Shown: positions 32,641 through 44,854 of the stretch, piece after piece
Numbering within the stretch: position 1 is the first letter of the stretch
Layout: each line of letters opens with the position of its first letter
Source of the DNA: Apostichopus japonicus
Lineage: Eukaryota; Echinodermata; Holothuroidea; Aspidochirotida; Stichopodidae
Assembly: GCF_037975245.1 (NCBI RefSeq)
Contig: NC_092583.1
Span: forward strand, 15,355,264-15,419,263
Reading direction: 5' to 3'
Length of the DNA stretch: 64,000 bases
Program-made: the position numbers and the translations under genes
The notes under the pieces: generated by a model
Database searches by the model: none
Seen by the model: only the letters and a program-made list of their open reading frames with translations
Told to the model about the DNA's origin: nothing

Positions 32641-33248
32641 GTTGTACGTTAAATTACAGTGAGAGGTAGAATGTTGGTGTCGTTGTGTCTATTTGAAGAT
32701 TCCAACCTGGATTGATGTTTTAAAGAATTAACAGTCCCATCATATACAAACAAACTGTATAGTATAAGTATGTGGTGACTGTATTCATTGTTTATTGACT
32801 GTTACTATTGACAGAAACCAGATCATCTCCACCTACCCACAACAAAAACAACCAGCAACACTGACTCATTGTTTGTTTACAGCTAGAATTCTGAAAGGCC
32901 TCCATTGTTGTCTACTTATCAAGAAATCCTTTTTCTTCTTAAACCGGTCTCTAATTATTGATCACAACACATTGTAGGTCAAAGAACGATGGACTTATTC
33001 CTCTAATAATGAGAGTTAAAGACCATAGTCACACTACTGCTACAGTAATGTTCCTGCTACTACTGTATATAGAGTCCTATAGTAAGGGTTGGGTCAGAAA
33101 TTATTCTGGGAGGCCACAGTGGAATGTTGTACAATATCCATGTTGCCACATGACACTTAATAATTTTGTACCTTTTCTAGTGACAAAATGGATGTATGAG
33201 ATTATACGGATGATACATGTATGTTGTTCACCTGTTATGTTGAAATTT

Positions 33249-33467
33249 ATGTATGTATGTATGTATTTGTGAAGAAACCTCATTGGCTTATCAAAGCTGC
33301 AAGCTGACCGAAGTCAGTCTCTTAGATTCATATTTAATGTCCATGATTATGAATTGTCAATTGTCAACAACTCTGTAACAGAACGACATACATTAATCTT
33401 GGAGTGACTTGAACTGGGGACCTTATGATTGGAAGGCACCGGCGTTAACCACTGAGCTAACACTACT
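33249..33467 (-). mobile_element. tRNA-derived SINE, about 220 bp
   Basis: On the minus strand the head reads TAGCTCAGTGGTTAACGCC (A box), then GTGCCTTCCAATCA (an anticodon loop CTTCCAA, like tRNA-Gly UCC), and AGTTCAAGTCACTCC (B box). A unique body of about 130 bases follows, containing CTGACTTCGGTCAGC, and it ends in an (ATAC)n tail at 33249-33272. Internal pol III promoter, unrelated body and simple-repeat tail define a SINE. The acceptor stem is not paired, so it is not a tRNA gene. Confidence 0.65.
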
Positions 33468-33912
33468 ATAAATATTGATAAATATATAAATATATCAATA
33501 TAAATTTATAATCCTATAAATATCCTAGTGCAAGTAGGGGCTACATGCAAATTACCCAAGGTAAACATCTTTCATAACTCACCTGGCTGTATGCTATCCG
33601 ACGTATGTCTGCTAGGGCTTTTGAAAGCCCTTCTGGCAGGTCGCATTCAGTGTTTTGACCACAGGCTGCATTTGCCCACCAATGTCCTAGAGCCTTCATA
33701 ATGTTGCTTAAACATATTCCCAAGTAGTGGTAAAAGCTCAGCTGCATATATCTACTATATAACCCTGTTGTTGCTATATGATGCTGTTGCAACATGACCA
33801 TTATTGTATAGGGTCCTGTTGCCATGTCTCCCAATGGACCCTATTGCAGCACAATGGATGATGCTAACATTTCTGACCCTTACTACATTCCCTCCCCTGT
33901 GTAAAGTATGTT

Positions 33913-34022
33913 GTATTTACTTTGTTTGTCGCTTACCTGTCTCCCCATAACCTTAGCACCACGTTCTACCATGCCAAGAATGAACTGGTAACCTTTTAAC
34001 ACTGTGCGCCATCTATGACGAG
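33913..34022 (+). mobile_element. DIRS terminal-repeat relic
   Basis: Reads ATTTACTTTGTTTGTCGC, CTTACCTGTCTCCCC, AACCTTAGCACC, TTCTACCATGCC and AACACTGTGCGCCATC. It follows the left terminus of the full element and then stops. It is a truncated or recombined end without leader. Confidence 0.7.
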
Positions 34023-35524
34023 CTGTTTCTGGTACAGGTTAACACTGCTGTACATACAGAGCGGATTCTTGGTTCTGTAATGTAACCAACATTGTTAGAC
34101 TTGTCCACATGGTACGAATGTTAGTTTATGTAAAGTTCATTAATTTATACAACCTATGCAGCTTAAGGACACACTTGTGTCCTTGACCATTACTCATTCA
34201 AGATAACAATAATCCATAATCAGTAGTTATTGATATCTTTAAGTCTTAGCATGCACATATACTGTTAATACTTATACTGTAGATACTTTCAGCATCCTTA
34301 CATACTTAAAGCATGAATCCAATTTGCATTCCTATCAGGATCTTGGTTGCTAGCGCAGCCTTTTTCTACTTACTTCTGGATTTATACATGATCCTGCTGT
34401 TATTTGACCCTGTTACTAACAACTTTCTTGTTAGCTAGATTGGTTGTATATTGTTGCTAAGCCATTCTTATCAAGTAGTTCACAGTAGGCTGGTTCCTTG
34501 TACACTAGTAAAAGCAGCTGGTATTTAATTATTATAAACCTTGCATTTCCTAAATCTTAAAACTCATCCTGTGTTGTTGAGGTGAGCTCCCAAACTATTT
34601 TGCAAGAAAGAAAATAAATGGTAAAAGAACACAACTAGTTTTATTTCTCCACGTGCAGGATTATGAGAGCCAAGTTTTTATTGTCATCTTGTATCATAAA
34701 ATCAACTTTGAAAAACAAACAAACTGATAATCGAACAACATGTCATCTAATTGACTAACGAATCAACCTTTAGACAATATCAGTTTTCACTTTAAAGAGG
34801 TACAGCACGAAAGTAGGAATGATGTTTAGTCTCTTTCACATTAATTATGCTTTCTTTGTCTTTCCCATTAGTGGAAAACAAAAGTGAAACGAACATGGAT
34901 AGTGAAAATGAGTACATTGATCTAGGGGTTACCATGAGTAGGATTGTACCCTTGCCAAATGTTCAGCAGTCCATACAAATTGTTTGCAGAACTTGTTGGG
35001 TATTGTTAACTCGATAGGAACGTGTGATTACTCTTTAGCTTTCTTATTGTTTTTCTCTTTCTGAATGAACTGTTAACGATGATTTCAATTTCCCTAGCAT
35101 CGAGGTCATCACACTGATAGATTTTCAAGCAACTGCTTTGAATTTGCTGGGCATTTTTTTGCCAAACTCGTCGCATAAATTTACTAAAAATTATGACTGA
35201 TCAAACTAGGATCCTACTTAAAACTCACCATCGCCAGTTAAATGACTGACATGGTGACTCATATTGTTAGCTCTACGACATCATCGCTGGTTGGATGTCT
35301 TAATTTGTTACACGTGTTGTGACCTCTACAATGTCTGTTGTTACACATGTTGTGAGCCCTGAAACATTAGTTTCAATGTCCATTGTTGATTAATTACATT
35401 AAGTACACTAATTACATGCCTTTGAATCTACTCCTCCTTGTTCCAACTATACATTACCTTCCTACTATGAACATGAAGTACATACTTTCACAACTACCAC
35501 GCTTTCAAAATATTTAGCACTGCA

Positions 35525-35553
35525 CCCCACCCCCCCCCCCCCCACCCCACCCC
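35525..35553 (+). repeat. C-rich homopolymer tract
   Basis: A run of about 16 C bases inside CCCCACCCC repeats. It is slippage-prone and its length should be treated as uncertain in the assembly. Confidence 0.8.
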
Positions 35554-36992
35554 ACTCTCCCTGATAAAATGGTCAGAATTCTTAAAGAAACACACAAAAC
35601 ACTCAAGTAAATAGCACAAGTTTCTTTGAGACTTTTGGAATATATTTGCATAGATACCGAAGTATGTTACTGAAAATTTAAGCCCCCAAAAATGTCAGCT
35701 TTTAAATATCAACAAATGCCATGCCTATACATCTCACAGAGATAAATCAACAAGTTGTTGTATATTTTATACTAAATTGCAACCTGGCATGCCTCACTTT
35801 GTCACCAGTTTTCTGTCTCTGATGAGAAGGTTTATTATTATCTTTCAATAGAAAAAATGCAAGTTTGGGATTTAGTATAAGCATGGCTCCATCGTATAAG
35901 AAGAACCTCCTCAACTACAGGTCAAAATTATTCATGACATCATAGGTAGCTGATGCTAAAAGTATTAAAAAAAAAGAAGAGATACTGCATTGATAAACAT
36001 GTGTTGAATATTTTGTTGAAGGTCATTGTATGTAATCAATAGTTGTCGATTTTTAGGTCATGCATGGTGTTAAGGTTCGTTTTCATTGACAGTGGCATTG
36101 TCTGGGTAATGCTGTATGTGACAGGTGCAAGCTGTTTCTACTCTTAATCATGTTAATGTTTGTCAGTATGGCCCCCAAATAATTAGCACATAGAGCTTTG
36201 AAAATTAAATAGATTCTTAATTTTCAAATTTTTTCCCAAACTTCATCAAGGGTGAAATAAAAAAGATGCCACAGTGAACAGAAACTGCTCTGAATGTGGT
36301 CGCCAGGATTGTTCCCAAATATTAATTTAATTAAATTGTTTCTAAGATTAAAATCATTGAGGTTCTAAGTCTTCAAACCCAAATTTTGTGAAGGATGATT
36401 TAATAATACAATTTATTGTTAAAATAAAGGCAAATTTGCTATTAAAGAGGCAATGGAAATATTAAGGTGACATTGTCATCAGAGCTGACCATTTCTCAGT
36501 CTTGATAATGGTCGACAGAGGTCGAACTGATGATGATGATGATTTCCTGCATGTATATATGTTAAGAGTGAAAACTGTCAAACCAATCATATGAACTGCT
36601 TGCTTATCAGATTTTACTATAAAAAAGAAGCTGCACTGCTTTGTGATTAAGAAGGAAACGAATGAACATTAAAACATTCCCAAATAGTTTAGCTTCCTAA
36701 TGTTTTGATAATGGACCCCCACACCCCCCACCCCAGTTGAACAGTTAACTGACTAATTTGTTGTGAATATTTGATAGAGAGAAGAATATGACATAGTATC
36801 AATATTTTTTTGATAGTTTTGGTTGATTTATTTTCATTGTACTGTACTGAAACTACCGTTTCTGACGTCTGGAACAGTAATTTTGTGGCAGTTCTTCATT
36901 ATCAGGAATCGCATGGATTTTACATGAAAACCAGCATGTTAATGTACAGTATGTTGCCTACAGTAGCAGGCTGCAGCACAGTATAAAGTAAG

Positions 36993-37575
36993 GCTGACTA
37001 GGCAGTCATTTATTGAAGTTTCAGTTCCTTCAGAGAAGCTTCCTTTTTTTGTTTAATTCTCCTTACTATCCCTTTAAACTGCTGACTTGGCAGTTATTCA
37101 TTGATGTGCAGTTCCTTCAGAGAGGCTTCCCTTTTTGCTTAATTCTCCTTACTACCCCTTTAAACTGCTAACTTGGCAGTCATTCATTGATGTGCAGTTC
37201 CTTCAGAGAGGCTTCCCTTTTTCTTAATTCCCCTTACTATCCCTTTAAACTGCTGACTTGGCAGTCCTTCATTGATGTGCAGTTCCTTCAGAGAGGCTTC
37301 CCTTTTTCTTAATTCTCCTTACTATCCCTTTAAACTGCTGACTTGGCAGTCCTTCATTGATGTACAGTTCCTTCAGAGAGGCTTCCCTTTTTCTTAATTC
37401 CCCTTACTATCGCTTTAAACTGCCAACTTCGTAGTCCTTTATTGATAAACAGTTCCTTCAGTTCATTCTCCTCACAATCCCATTTAACTGTGGACTAGGC
37501 AGTCATTCTCAAATTTCGATTCCATCAAGAGATGCTTCATTTGGTTAATTCTCCTTACAATCCTTTAAACTAACC
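36993..37575 (+). repeat. minisatellite, about 85-bp unit, about 7 copies
   Basis: Units begin GCTGACTTGGCAGT at 36993, 37081, 37167, 37252, 37337 and 37422, followed by a shortened unit near 37490. Each holds CATTGATGTGCAGTTCC, TTCAGAGAGGCTTCCC, TTAATTCTCCTTACTATCCC and TTTAAACTGCTG. The central units are nearly identical and the outer ones diverged, as in arrays that turn over from the middle. It lies about 530 bases upstream of DIP2 exon 2. Confidence 0.92.
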
Positions 37576-38102
37576 AGTTTTATACTAACAAATTAATCTA
37601 ATGGAATGGACAGGAATGGTTCTGGTTCTCCACCATATATTGAATGTTTGCCTCTCTTTTCTCGCATTTGCATTCTGTGACAGGCATGAGTGAGTCTGTA
37701 GAGACATGAGACGCGATAGAGTATTTAATATCTGGCCACTCCACCCCTGACATGGAAACATTGCATTGTATTATATACATCGCAAGTATTCAATTTGTAA
37801 TAGCGCCCTCATTTTGGCCTCACAGTCTCAGCTGTGCCAAGAAGTTCTGTATTGGAATTCAAACCATTTATTCATTGCAATGAAAGATATTTCAAAACTA
37901 AAATAAGTAATTTCTTCAATTTATGTAATATTGCTTTCTGAAAGGATACAGTGTTTGCTGTTAACATTTTCAAAATGTTAAGATTGGCAGCTTTCAAGCC
38001 CTTGGGTACATTCTTGAAATAATTCTATCAAGACCTAAGAATGTGATCATGATAAAATAGTTTCTTAACTAACAGAGCTTTTTCCTTTTTTTTTCATTCC
38101 AG

Positions 38103-38174
38103 GTGACATCACGGAACAAGGTTTTATGAAAAAGAGAGCAAAACTCTTGGAACCGTACGTCAACAATTCACCCG
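38103..38174 (+). CDS. DIP2: DIP2 exon 2 (DMAP1-binding domain)
   Basis: 72-nt exon, phase 1 at both ends, encoding residues 29-52 and the first base of codon 53: DITEQGFMKKRAKLLEPYV and NNSP. The conserved GDIT..G(F/Y).KKR.KLL pattern is diagnostic of the DIP2 N-terminal DMAP1-binding domain, continuing exon 1's ELSEG without a gap. The acceptor is TTTTTTTTCATTCCAG and the donor GTAAGA. Because the exon is a multiple of three, skipping it would keep frame but remove part of the domain. Confidence 0.92.
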
Positions 38175-40569
38175 GTAAGATGTCTTAGCGTTTTAAAAAA
38201 AGTCCTCATGAATAAACATGCAAATATTGTTTAACCCCTTACTTCTCACCCTTGACACTGTATACTCTCTTTTCCTTGCATTGACATGGAAGTGAAAATC
38301 ATGAAAATTCTTCATGCGTGTTCCAATTTCCATTTGACTATTGCTGGAAGGTTATTTGCATTTACCAGTGAAGTAGGTCAAAGCAAAGTTAATCTTCATC
38401 AAAACTGCTTGCACTTTATTAAATTTTCTAGATGCATGTGTAAGGAGCTGAAACATACAGAAGGCCCAATGTTAGCTACCAATACATATGATGGTTTACA
38501 TGGTGCTGGAATCTATGCATATTCATGTTTGAGGGGTTTAAACAGATCTACAGTGCAAATGATGTGGGTTTTTAAACAGTACTTGTACTTGGTGTGTGTA
38601 TGCATTACATTGATTACAACACCCCTATTGTTTTTGGTGGAGGTGTGTATTGCCATGTACAATAGACTGACCTGTGTTTATCATGCCATCATGTAATTGT
38701 ATCAATATGGTGACTTGGGCCATTTCTATTGTAAAGCTAGTCCTGGTTACTAACAAGCAAAAGCCTAGTGCAATGAAGTCATCAAAACCTCAATGCATTT
38801 TGCCTTCTGGTTAAAAAGAGAAATAGCTGGCTAGACAAGCCTACATGTCAACCAGGGCAGAGGTACTATTACATGGAGGGATATGGACACCATAATCAGG
38901 AGTCAAAAAATTAATCAAATGTAATATGATTTTTGAAAAAATAAATGAAGCTTGTCACATTTGTAAAGCTATGAGGTGCTTACCTATTGTACCAGCTGGT
39001 TGATACCCGGTACTAATATGTAAAATAAATTTGGCTAATACTGTGTGTGCTCTTCTTTTGTCCAAAATGGTTGTAATAGCTTCTTCAACCATTACAAAAT
39101 AGAAATGCTGCCCTCGGTTTTTCCACTCAGCATGTGTGGAAGTTTCTCATTGCGTAAAGGAAGCTGTAAATTTATGCCTACAAGTATCAGATCTGTCTGG
39201 CAGTAAAATCTTGTGGGAGAAAAATGTTGACATTACCTCTTAGAGGTTATGAAAAGAGTATTGAATTTATTGCTATGATTATTACTCAATGTGGCTACAC
39301 TGTGGCTCAATAATTTATTGTAACTGTTGTGTAAACAGTAAAATGGAAGTAATAACGGAAGGCATGTAATGGTAAATTATACACTGCTTGATATATCAGT
39401 ATTGATTAGCAACTTCTCAGGGTTTGTGATTATCATTCATCAATATTCTTGCATCTTCTTCTTCCTAAGTCATCCTCCCTTTTTATATTTTTCATTGTCA
39501 GATCTTCATGGTCATTATTCAATATCACAACATATACATGCTTATGTCATCATTTCATGTAGCAATGATTAAAATAAACAGACGTTTTGTAACAAGTTTG
39601 TGAATTTTGACCACATAAGTTGGTCGTGATGGGGCGTAAATAATTGTACTAAAATGTTCCCAATTTGTGGACTAGGTATATGAGAAAGTACACTAGTAGC
39701 ATTGGAGACGAGTAAGTATTCTTGCTGGTAATTACCCAGTCCAATGAGGTTATGAGATCTATACTTGTTTTGTTTAGCACAAAAACTTTCACCTATTCCC
39801 AGCATCAGGTATTCCACTTCCACTGAAACATGTTGTGGATTTTTCCCACCAACCTTGGATATATGCACAAATATTTATCTCCATTGCTAATCTGTCTTAC
39901 TCACTTCCGTACATCCTACACATCACTTTTCTGTTTGGATGAAGTTGTTTAATTGAAACTTCAACAACAACAAAAACCGTTTCAGATATAGATCAGAATC
40001 CACTTAGTACTTTCTTTCCTGACTCTGATACTGCCTTTGCCGAAAAAACAAAACTCTATTGCATTGCTATTGGCAGGTCCCTATTTTGAAGATCATCATG
40101 TCTTGTGTACCACCCATGTTGAATGAGAAAAAACGAAACCAAGCTGGCAGCTAACTGCTTTGAAAAGCTTGAACAAGTCACGGAGTAGGGCTGCTTACCT
40201 TTGGGCATTTTTTCAATTTTTTTTTTTTTTCAATTTAAAGCTCAAACTCATAAATACTGCACTTGTGTGTTGTGTATTACTGACATGAACTTGAGTTCCC
40301 CTTCAATTATTTATGTTCAGTACATTTTAAAAACCGATGTTTGAAGATAAGGTTGAATTGTGTTGTAGATCCTAAAGCCTAGCCACCTAAGAGGCCCTCC
40401 ATAGATTGACGCAGACAGAAGATTAATCTGCATTCCCCCCCCTCACCTGTCTCAACTCTACTACCTTGCAATGTCCCTCCCCCCCCCCCCCCATCGATAA
40501 GGGGATGTGAAACCTGTAAGTTAGATGGCTACCAGACTTAACATGTGGCTTGAAAAAAAGCAGAGAATG

Positions 40570-40660
40570 TTAATTGGCAAGATTGGGATTCAAACTAAGT
40601 ATATACTGTAGTTAACCTTGAGGATTACAAGTCTCTTGCTTTACTGATAGAGTATTAAGC
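40570..40660 (-). repeat. tRNA-like relic, possible SINE head
   Basis: Minus strand: ACTCTATCAGTAAAGC (degenerate A box), GAGACTTGTAATCCTCAAGG (anticodon-arm-like, TGT in loop position as in tRNA-Thr), then TAGTTTGAATCCC (B box). Spacing between arm and B box is enlarged by an insertion. It is decayed and not a functional tRNA gene. Confidence 0.35.
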
Positions 40661-41483
40661 CATTAGTTTGTCGGTAGAGGACAATGGGAGTTATTACTTT
40701 TAGGGTGCAGACATTTTGTGTCCAACAACTTTAATGTAAAGACTGTCTTTTGTTATTAAAATTTTTTATATAGTAAATGTAGTCTTTTGAATTTGATTTC
40801 CTAATAATTTCTGGTGACAGTTTGATGGATTTTAAATGCAATAATAGGTGATTGTTCCAGGTACCTTATCTTTCCTTTAAATTTATGGTGACGCTTGTGT
40901 GAGGTTAAAATTCGATGCCAAGAGTGGCAAGAGCACCTTTTTAGGTCTCATTTTAGTTGATCGTTATGATATACTACAGTCACTGAGCAGAATAAATGTC
41001 CCCCCTTTGGTCATGTCCCTAATATCAAACACGTACACCACGTTTTCTCCTCTACCTAATGTTATACTGTACAAACACACAACTTACCCTGGCATCTCAA
41101 TCCTTCTTAATAACAGTGAAGCTTAATATCATTTTTAATGACTAATGGACAATTTCATTTTTTATTACCATTTCCCCAAAGTTACCTAAATGTCATATTT
41201 TGTTCATTTAGGTATTGAAACCCATTTAACTGCTTGAAAGTTAACCTCTTTTTCTCGTAAATCATCTAACAGTAAATGACATAAAAGAAAAGGGGGAGGT
41301 TGGGCTTCTTTAGTTTGAGGTCCCTGGTCAAATCCAGAGGGATAGTGTCTGGTTTGTCCATATAAGATGGTATAAACCAGATATCATAAATTAATGTCCA
41401 ACAAACAATGAATTATGGTAACAGAGAGGAGAAATAGCCAAGACCATTGAAAAAATAAATAGATTTAGCAATTTTTTTGGGAA

Positions 41484-41790
41484 GATTTATTATGTCAGTA
41501 TTGACCTTACTCTACTTTCACAAACATCCCCCCCCCCCCTCATGGTTGATCATTTATTGGCTAGCTATTACATTCGTTCATTGCATTATCTGATCTTTAG
41601 TTTGACTACACTTAATATTTGCTGATATTTTTTATATTTTTTAGATTTATTATGTCACTATTGACCTTACTCTACTTTCACAATCCCCCTCCCCCCCCTC
41701 TCATGGTTGATCATTTATTGGCTAGCTATTACATTCGTTCATTGCATTATCTCGTCTTTAGTTTGACTACACTTAATTTCTCATTTTCTG
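41484..41790 (+). repeat. direct tandem duplication, about 160 bp
   Basis: AGATTTATTATGTCA at 41484 recurs at 41644, and the following 120 or so bases (CTACTTTCACAA, a C-run, CATGGTTGATCATTTATTGG, ATTACATTCGTTCATTGC) match nearly base for base. The C-run differs in length and sequence between copies. This looks like a recent unequal-exchange or replication duplication. Confidence 0.85.
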
Positions 41791-43791
41791 ATATTTTTTC
41801 TTATTTCTTTTTTTTCTTTTCTGTTGCTCCACCAACTCAGTTCCTTTCTTCTCCAACTGGTTGGATTTTCCCTCACAACAAGTCAGAAGGAATCCAAACA
41901 TGTTTAGACATGTAGCACGTTGTCGACCTTCCTTTATGGTCGCCTCTATCTCTCATTTAATCAGTCACGGCTTTAACTTTAAGACGAAGGCATGAGAGAC
42001 ATCCGAGGAGATAAATCCTCCCCCAATCTCTCTCGAAATGACCACAAGACAGTGATTCCTCCCACACATGCTTCATCTGTTCAGTAATTAAGATGGCTCT
42101 TTATTGTTTTAGGGAAGCTTAATTAATCTTTCTCTCCACAGAAACGATTTAATTTAGTGTTAGACATGAGTCACTTATAGCTGTAGCTTGGAAATTGGAA
42201 ACTCTGTTAACAAACATATTCCGACCATTTTTCTTTGTTCGTTTGGTTCGTTCAGTAGTTGTTTAGTAAATTGAACAGAGACGTGCAATTTGTTGATGAA
42301 GGAAATTCATTTGCATATTCTTTTGTCTGGTTAGCTGGTTTCATGTTGCAGATGTTTAGTAGTTTGGGTCAGTCACATATTTATGACGATTAATTGAAAA
42401 CGGTAAAGAAAAAGAGGAACAGTAGGGAGATGCATGGTGTGTCTTATTCACCATGTGGAACTTCCTTGTTAGTTACTATGGAGTTTTAGTGATATAGTGG
42501 TTCATTTGAATGGGGCCTATGGGAGACTAATGTTAAATTATGCAAATTGTTGCTATTGTGCTGCTATGAAACTGTTTTGGAAGTTGGATGGTATGATGAA
42601 CATCTGCTAAAATCAAGAAAGTTTAAGTGATGGTCCTTCACTTTTAAAAACATTGTTTTTTGCTTATTTGGTAAAGTTTGATACTTTTAATCCTATAGCG
42701 ATACTTTTTCGTAGATTTACTAGTCTAGTTCACCAATTGAATGAACTTCATGTATGTGGTCTGAAAAATGACTTTACCCTGTCTTCCTTTGTGGAAATTA
42801 GGATTTTACTTAGGTCTTAACACATTTTGTCCACCAATAGACACTTAGTATGTACCTGAGTCAGGTGTTAAATTATAATTCAAGGGTTTAATGCTGTATG
42901 GTTGCATTATCCTAAAGAATCCATGCGATAGTCACACTTACTGGAATACCCCTTGATCTAACCAAGAGAACCCCATGGTGACAGCCATTTGGCTTCTCTA
43001 ACAATATTAACCATTTCATCTAACACACAGGATTTTGTGTCCCACACATTTAATATTATGCTCTCTTTTTTCATTTGCATCCATTGAAGTTTCTCTGTAA
43101 TTTCATTGTTCCTGATGTATTTTTGATGGACTAAAATTTCAAAATATTTCTTTAAAATGTATCATCTTTTATAGAGAGTTTGGTTCCATTACGGAATGCA
43201 ACTCTTTTAAGTCTTGTACACCTACCATATGGAAGATTGTTTCTAATATACTTTGTTCCTCGGAGAGAAAAAAAAAAATTATGTTAACAAACTGCTTATC
43301 TAACTGCAAAAAGCCTGTGTAGGTAAAGATACTGTATATAAAAGGGAGAGGGCCAGACTTCTCTATCTGAGCAAGATCTTCTTCAGAGGCTAACCGAAAT
43401 ATAAACAGACTAAAGGACACAGTTTTAAAGGACAGATGGATAGACAGATGGACAGACAACTAAATTGGACAATTGAGCATATAGCAAACTGATTAGACAG
43501 AATATAAAATTTTGATCCTGGAAGATTTATCCCCTCTGTCTTACTCCAGGTCAAGCATGTAGCATAATTATAAAACAAACAGAAGGTTTGTTGTTGGAGA
43601 AATGCACATTTCTTACCATAGCCCCAAGACACATGAATGAGGTTGGGAGAGTGGTCATCGATTTTTGAGGGAAAGAACGAAGGTTCATGCAACTCTCAGA
43701 TTGGAGGACAAGTATAAAAGTTACGGCTAGTGTATATATACTGTTGTCTTGTTGTGATGTCATATATTTCTGAATGGTAAGCTAATATTAA

Positions 43792-44854
43792 AGGAATTGT
43801 CTGGTGGAAAAATTTGATACATTGGCCTTGTAGTTATTATTTTTCTTTTTCTAACCATGTAAAAATTGTCCTCATTCAACGTTTTCTTCTTGTAGAAATC
43901 TGGTTTTCAAATTTACCAAATTCACCAAACGCATCAATATGGTGATTGACATAGTGCTGGCAAATAGGCAAAACAGGTGAATTGAAGTTAGCACTCCCAT
44001 TTCCACAGCAAATACACCCTCACGTGTACATGCACAGGTGATTGCCTATTACATATAACGTACCTATCGCGAACGTTACAGCCTACCATGCCCAGTTGGT
44101 ATACGTATAGCGTCGCACATAATATACTCTCACACTCAAACAACAGTTCATAAACTGTTCTTCGAAATCTATAAAATAAATTTCACGGATCAAATTAACA
44201 GTAAAAGGAAACTTGAAAAGTATTCGGAACACCGAAAGATGAAAAAACAAAATCACCAATCTAGTACATACAGTATATGGCAGCTTAAGGAGTTTTTGAA
44301 AACATATCTAATTTATAAGAAATTTCACCGAAAATTAAGGAAGAAATTTATCAGAATCGATGTCAGTGCAGAATGTAGCACCAAGAAGCTTAGGCTTCGC
44401 AGAACTGTCCGATTGTAAACGTTAGAGTAGCCTACATGCGAACACTTCGCGTTGGAGCTGGATAGCGCGATGTATAAACAACGAAGAGCCTGCTGTTAAA
44501 ACTTATCTTGTGTTACACAAAGACCACAAAACCACCGATCTACTACATTTATGGCGGCTTAAGGAGGTTTTGAAAACATATCTAATTTATAAGAAATTTC
44601 ACCGAAAATTAAGGAAGAAATATATCTGTATACTGTAGGTACTGTACGGAGCGTGGGTTATGTCGCAATCTGCATTAGCGTAGATGACGTCACGTTCTGT
44701 ACTTTTCAAATCATATTGGAAATGTCCATCCTTAACGATTAAAAAAAATTTTCTCTGTCAAACGCAACATTAGCGTTCTCATACTTGGACAACATGTTTG
44801 GAAAATTATTTATCATTTTTTAAGGTAACTTCTTTGGGCCATCAGACAATCCTT
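43792..44854. mobile_element. non-autonomous DNA element flanked by TTAA, 1,063 bp
   Basis: TTAA (43788-43791) then AGGAATTGTCTGGTGG. On the right, CCATCAGACAATCCTT then TTAA (44855-44858). The ends are imperfect inverted repeats (GATTGTCTGATGG against AATTGTCTGGTGG) flanked by the target tetranucleotide of piggyBac and Kolobok elements. There is no transposase frame. The interior is CpG-richer than its surroundings and contains a 100-base direct duplication. Confidence 0.6.
44248..44622 (+). repeat. internal direct duplication of about 100 bp, 274 bp apart
   Basis: GCTTAAGGAG, TTTTGAAAACATATCTAATT, TATAAGAAATTTCACCG and AAAATTAAGGAAGAAAT occur at 44283-44350 and again at 44557-44622, with about 35 bases of weaker similarity before each. 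Both copies lie inside the TTAA-flanked element. Confidence 0.85.

Larger units (their letters stand above)
3963..38102 (+). other. DIP2: DIP2 intron 1, about 34 kb
   Basis: Donor GTAGGG and acceptor TTTTCATTCCAG behind a long pyrimidine tract, phase 1. I see no further DIP2 exon in it. The content is repeats and mobile elements listed separately: a hAT-like element, a DIRS retrotransposon in sense orientation, DIRS end relics, two minisatellites and a SINE. Long intervals with nothing recognisable are about 4470-6430, 9900-11550, 13600-15390, 18020-19440, 28450-32290 and 34030-36990. These are AT-rich with only short chance open frames. Confidence 0.8.

Noticed and set aside
36993-37575. Regular repeats as a possible CRISPR array
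   Set aside because: Units are contiguous with no unique spacers, and the context is an animal intron.
38286-38696. 136-codon open frame just after DIP2 exon 2
   Set aside because: No recognisable domain, Cys/Leu/Ile-rich chance composition, and no splice or promoter context. Likely a random frame in intron 2.
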